A stretch of DNA of 5,172 nucleotides from Burkholderiales bacterium. GTDB lineage: Bacteria > Pseudomonadota > Gammaproteobacteria > Burkholderiales > Burkholderiaceae_E. Under the pieces are notes generated by a model. The model was not told where the DNA came from and searched no databases. It was given only the letters and a program-made list of their open reading frames with translations. The stretch lies in assembly GCA_020348765.1 (NCBI GenBank), contig CP070753.1, forward strand, positions 1,491,640 through 1,496,811, in the 5' to 3' direction. Each line of letters starts with the position of its first letter. Positions within the stretch are counted from its first letter, which is position 1. The position numbers and the translations under genes were made by a program. Below are positions 4,236-5,172 of the stretch, one piece after another.

Positions 4236-5172
4236 TCATTGCTGCCCTGCGGCGCTCGCGGCCGGCGCCGGGATCTGGAACACCTGGCGCAGGTAGTTCA
4301 GATAGGCCGGATCGTCGCACATCGTCTTCTCCGGCGCGTCCGACAGCTTGGCGACCGGTTGCCCGTTGCAGCGCACCATCTTCATCACGATCTGCAAGGG
4401 CGTGTATCCCAGGTCGTTGGTGAGGTTGGTGCCGATTCCGAACGCGACCCGTATCCGGTCCTTGAAGCGCCGGTACAGCTCGATCGCCAGCGGGAAGTTC
4501 AGCGCGTCCGAGAACACCAGGGTCTTGCTCATCGGGTCGACCCGGTTGGCCGCATAGTGCGCGATCATGCGCTCGCCCCATTCGAACGGGTCGCCCGAAT
4601 CGTGGCGAGCGCCGTCGAACAGCTTGCAGAAGTACATGTCGAAGTCGCGCAGGAACGCGTCGGTGCCGTACACGTCCGACAATGCGATTCCCAGGTCGCC
4701 ACGGTACTCGCGGGCCCAACTCTCGAACCCGAAGGTCTGCGAGTCCCGCAGCCGCGGCCCCAGCGCCTGGCAGGCCTGCAGGTACTCGTGCGCCATCGTG
4801 CCCAGCGGGGTGAGGTTCAGGTCGCGCGCGAACAGCACGTTGCTGGTGCCGGCCAGGTTCGGGCCCATCTCCTGCGACAGGATGGCGAGCACCTCGCGGT
4901 GCCACCGGCGCGAGAACCGACGCCGCGTGCCGTAGTCGGCGATGTGCAGCTCGTCCAGATCGGTCTGGCTGCGCACCAGCTCGATCTTCGCGCGCAGCCG
5001 GCGTCGTCCCTCGTCGAAGTCCGGATCCGGCCGGGTATTGGCGAAGTAGATCTCGTTGACGATCGCGAGCACCGGAATCTCGAACAGGATCGTGTGCAGC
5101 CACGGGCCGACGACGACGATGTCGAGCTCACCGTTGCCGGAAGGGTTGGCATCGATCGAGATGTACTTCGGA
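4236..5172 (-). CDS. pncB: Nicotinate phosphoribosyltransferase, PncB type (5' end outside window)
   Basis: The gene is cut by the right edge; 311 codons are visible, about three quarters of a roughly 400-residue PncB. The enzyme joins nicotinate to PRPP to give nicotinate mononucleotide, with ATP hydrolysis, in the Preiss-Handler NAD salvage route. Numbering from the first full codon at the edge, recognisable blocks are [22 protein letters not shown] (about 22-43, like the PncB GPW...E(V/I)P.LA segment), [10 protein letters not shown] (78-87), [23 protein letters not shown] (108-130), [12 protein letters not shown] (190-201) and [10 protein letters not shown] (244-253), the likely phosphate-binding loop. 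H128 in GTMAHEY matches the histidine that is autophosphorylated in the enterobacterial enzyme. A GTG at 5070-5072 could be mistaken for a start, but homology continues upstream of it to the edge. The C-terminus ends in a short Ala/Pro tail. Confidence 0.95.
   Translation of the reverse strand, partial: PKYISIDANPSGNGELDIVVVGPWLHTILFEIPVLAIVNEIYFANTRPDPDFDEGRRRLRAKIELVRSQTDLDELHIADYGTRRRFSRRWHREVLAILSQEMGPNLAGTSNVLFARDLNLTPLGTMAHEYLQACQALGPRLRDSQTFGFESWAREYRGDLGIALSDVYGTDAFLRDFDMYFCKLFDGARHDSGDPFEWGERMIAHYAANRVDPMSKTLVFSDALNFPLAIELYRRFKDRIRVAFGIGTNLTNDLGYTPLQIVMKMVRCNGQPVAKLSDAPEKTMCDDPAYLNYLRQVFQIPAPAASAAGQQ

Noticed and set aside
3116..4423. 435-codon plus-strand open frame over the dehydrogenase
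   Set aside because: It is antisense to a gene with intact catalytic residues, has shadow-frame composition and shows no recognisable domain.
4236..5072. Complete 278-residue pncB starting at GTG 5072
   Set aside because: Conserved PncB sequence ([12 protein letters not shown]) continues in frame upstream to the window edge, so the GTG is an internal Val codon and the gene is partial.

Overview
This window is high-GC DNA with six protein genes and two that run off its edges or nearly so. Its gene content suggests a lipid-storing gammaproteobacterium: a WS/DGAT neutral-lipid synthase, a bacterial acyl-CoA-binding protein, a small polyhydroxyalkanoate-system protein, a DUF924 protein and a PncB-type nicotinate phosphoribosyltransferase. 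A Nevskiales/Solimonadaceae- or Xanthomonadales-like source is my guess from this gene mix. Nothing here fixes the genus.

Layout from left to right. At 1-74 (minus) is the N-terminus of a CopD-like membrane protein. At 124-771 (minus) is a DUF924 protein whose GTG start overlaps the stop of the WS/DGAT gene at 768-2270 (minus) in a GTGA junction. A 90-bp divergent promoter region (2271-2360) with overlapping back-to-back -10 elements separates WS/DGAT from the acyl-CoA-binding protein gene (2361-2618, plus). The 141-bp gap at 2619-2759 lies between convergent gene ends and holds nine tandem copies of a 13-bp GC-rich unit (2631-2747). Next, on the minus strand, come a PHA-system protein (2760-3035), a D-2-hydroxyacid dehydrogenase (3074-4054), a 181-bp gap with a good -10 element and an inverted repeat, and the C-terminal three quarters of pncB (4236 to the right edge).

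How the genes fit together. ACBP binds long-chain acyl-CoA, and WS/DGAT uses acyl-CoA to make wax esters or triacylglycerol. Their shared divergent control region suggests co-ordinated or mutually exclusive expression of acyl-CoA buffering and acyl-CoA consumption. The PHA-system protein adds a second carbon-storage link. DUF924, probably translationally coupled to WS/DGAT, has no known function and is a candidate partner. The dehydrogenase (probably glyoxylate/hydroxypyruvate reductase-like) and pncB (NAD salvage) look like ordinary housekeeping genes. I saw no mobile element, CRISPR array, tRNA or rRNA. The least explained elements are the 13-bp tandem array, the divergent promoter and the coupled WS/DGAT-DUF924 pair.
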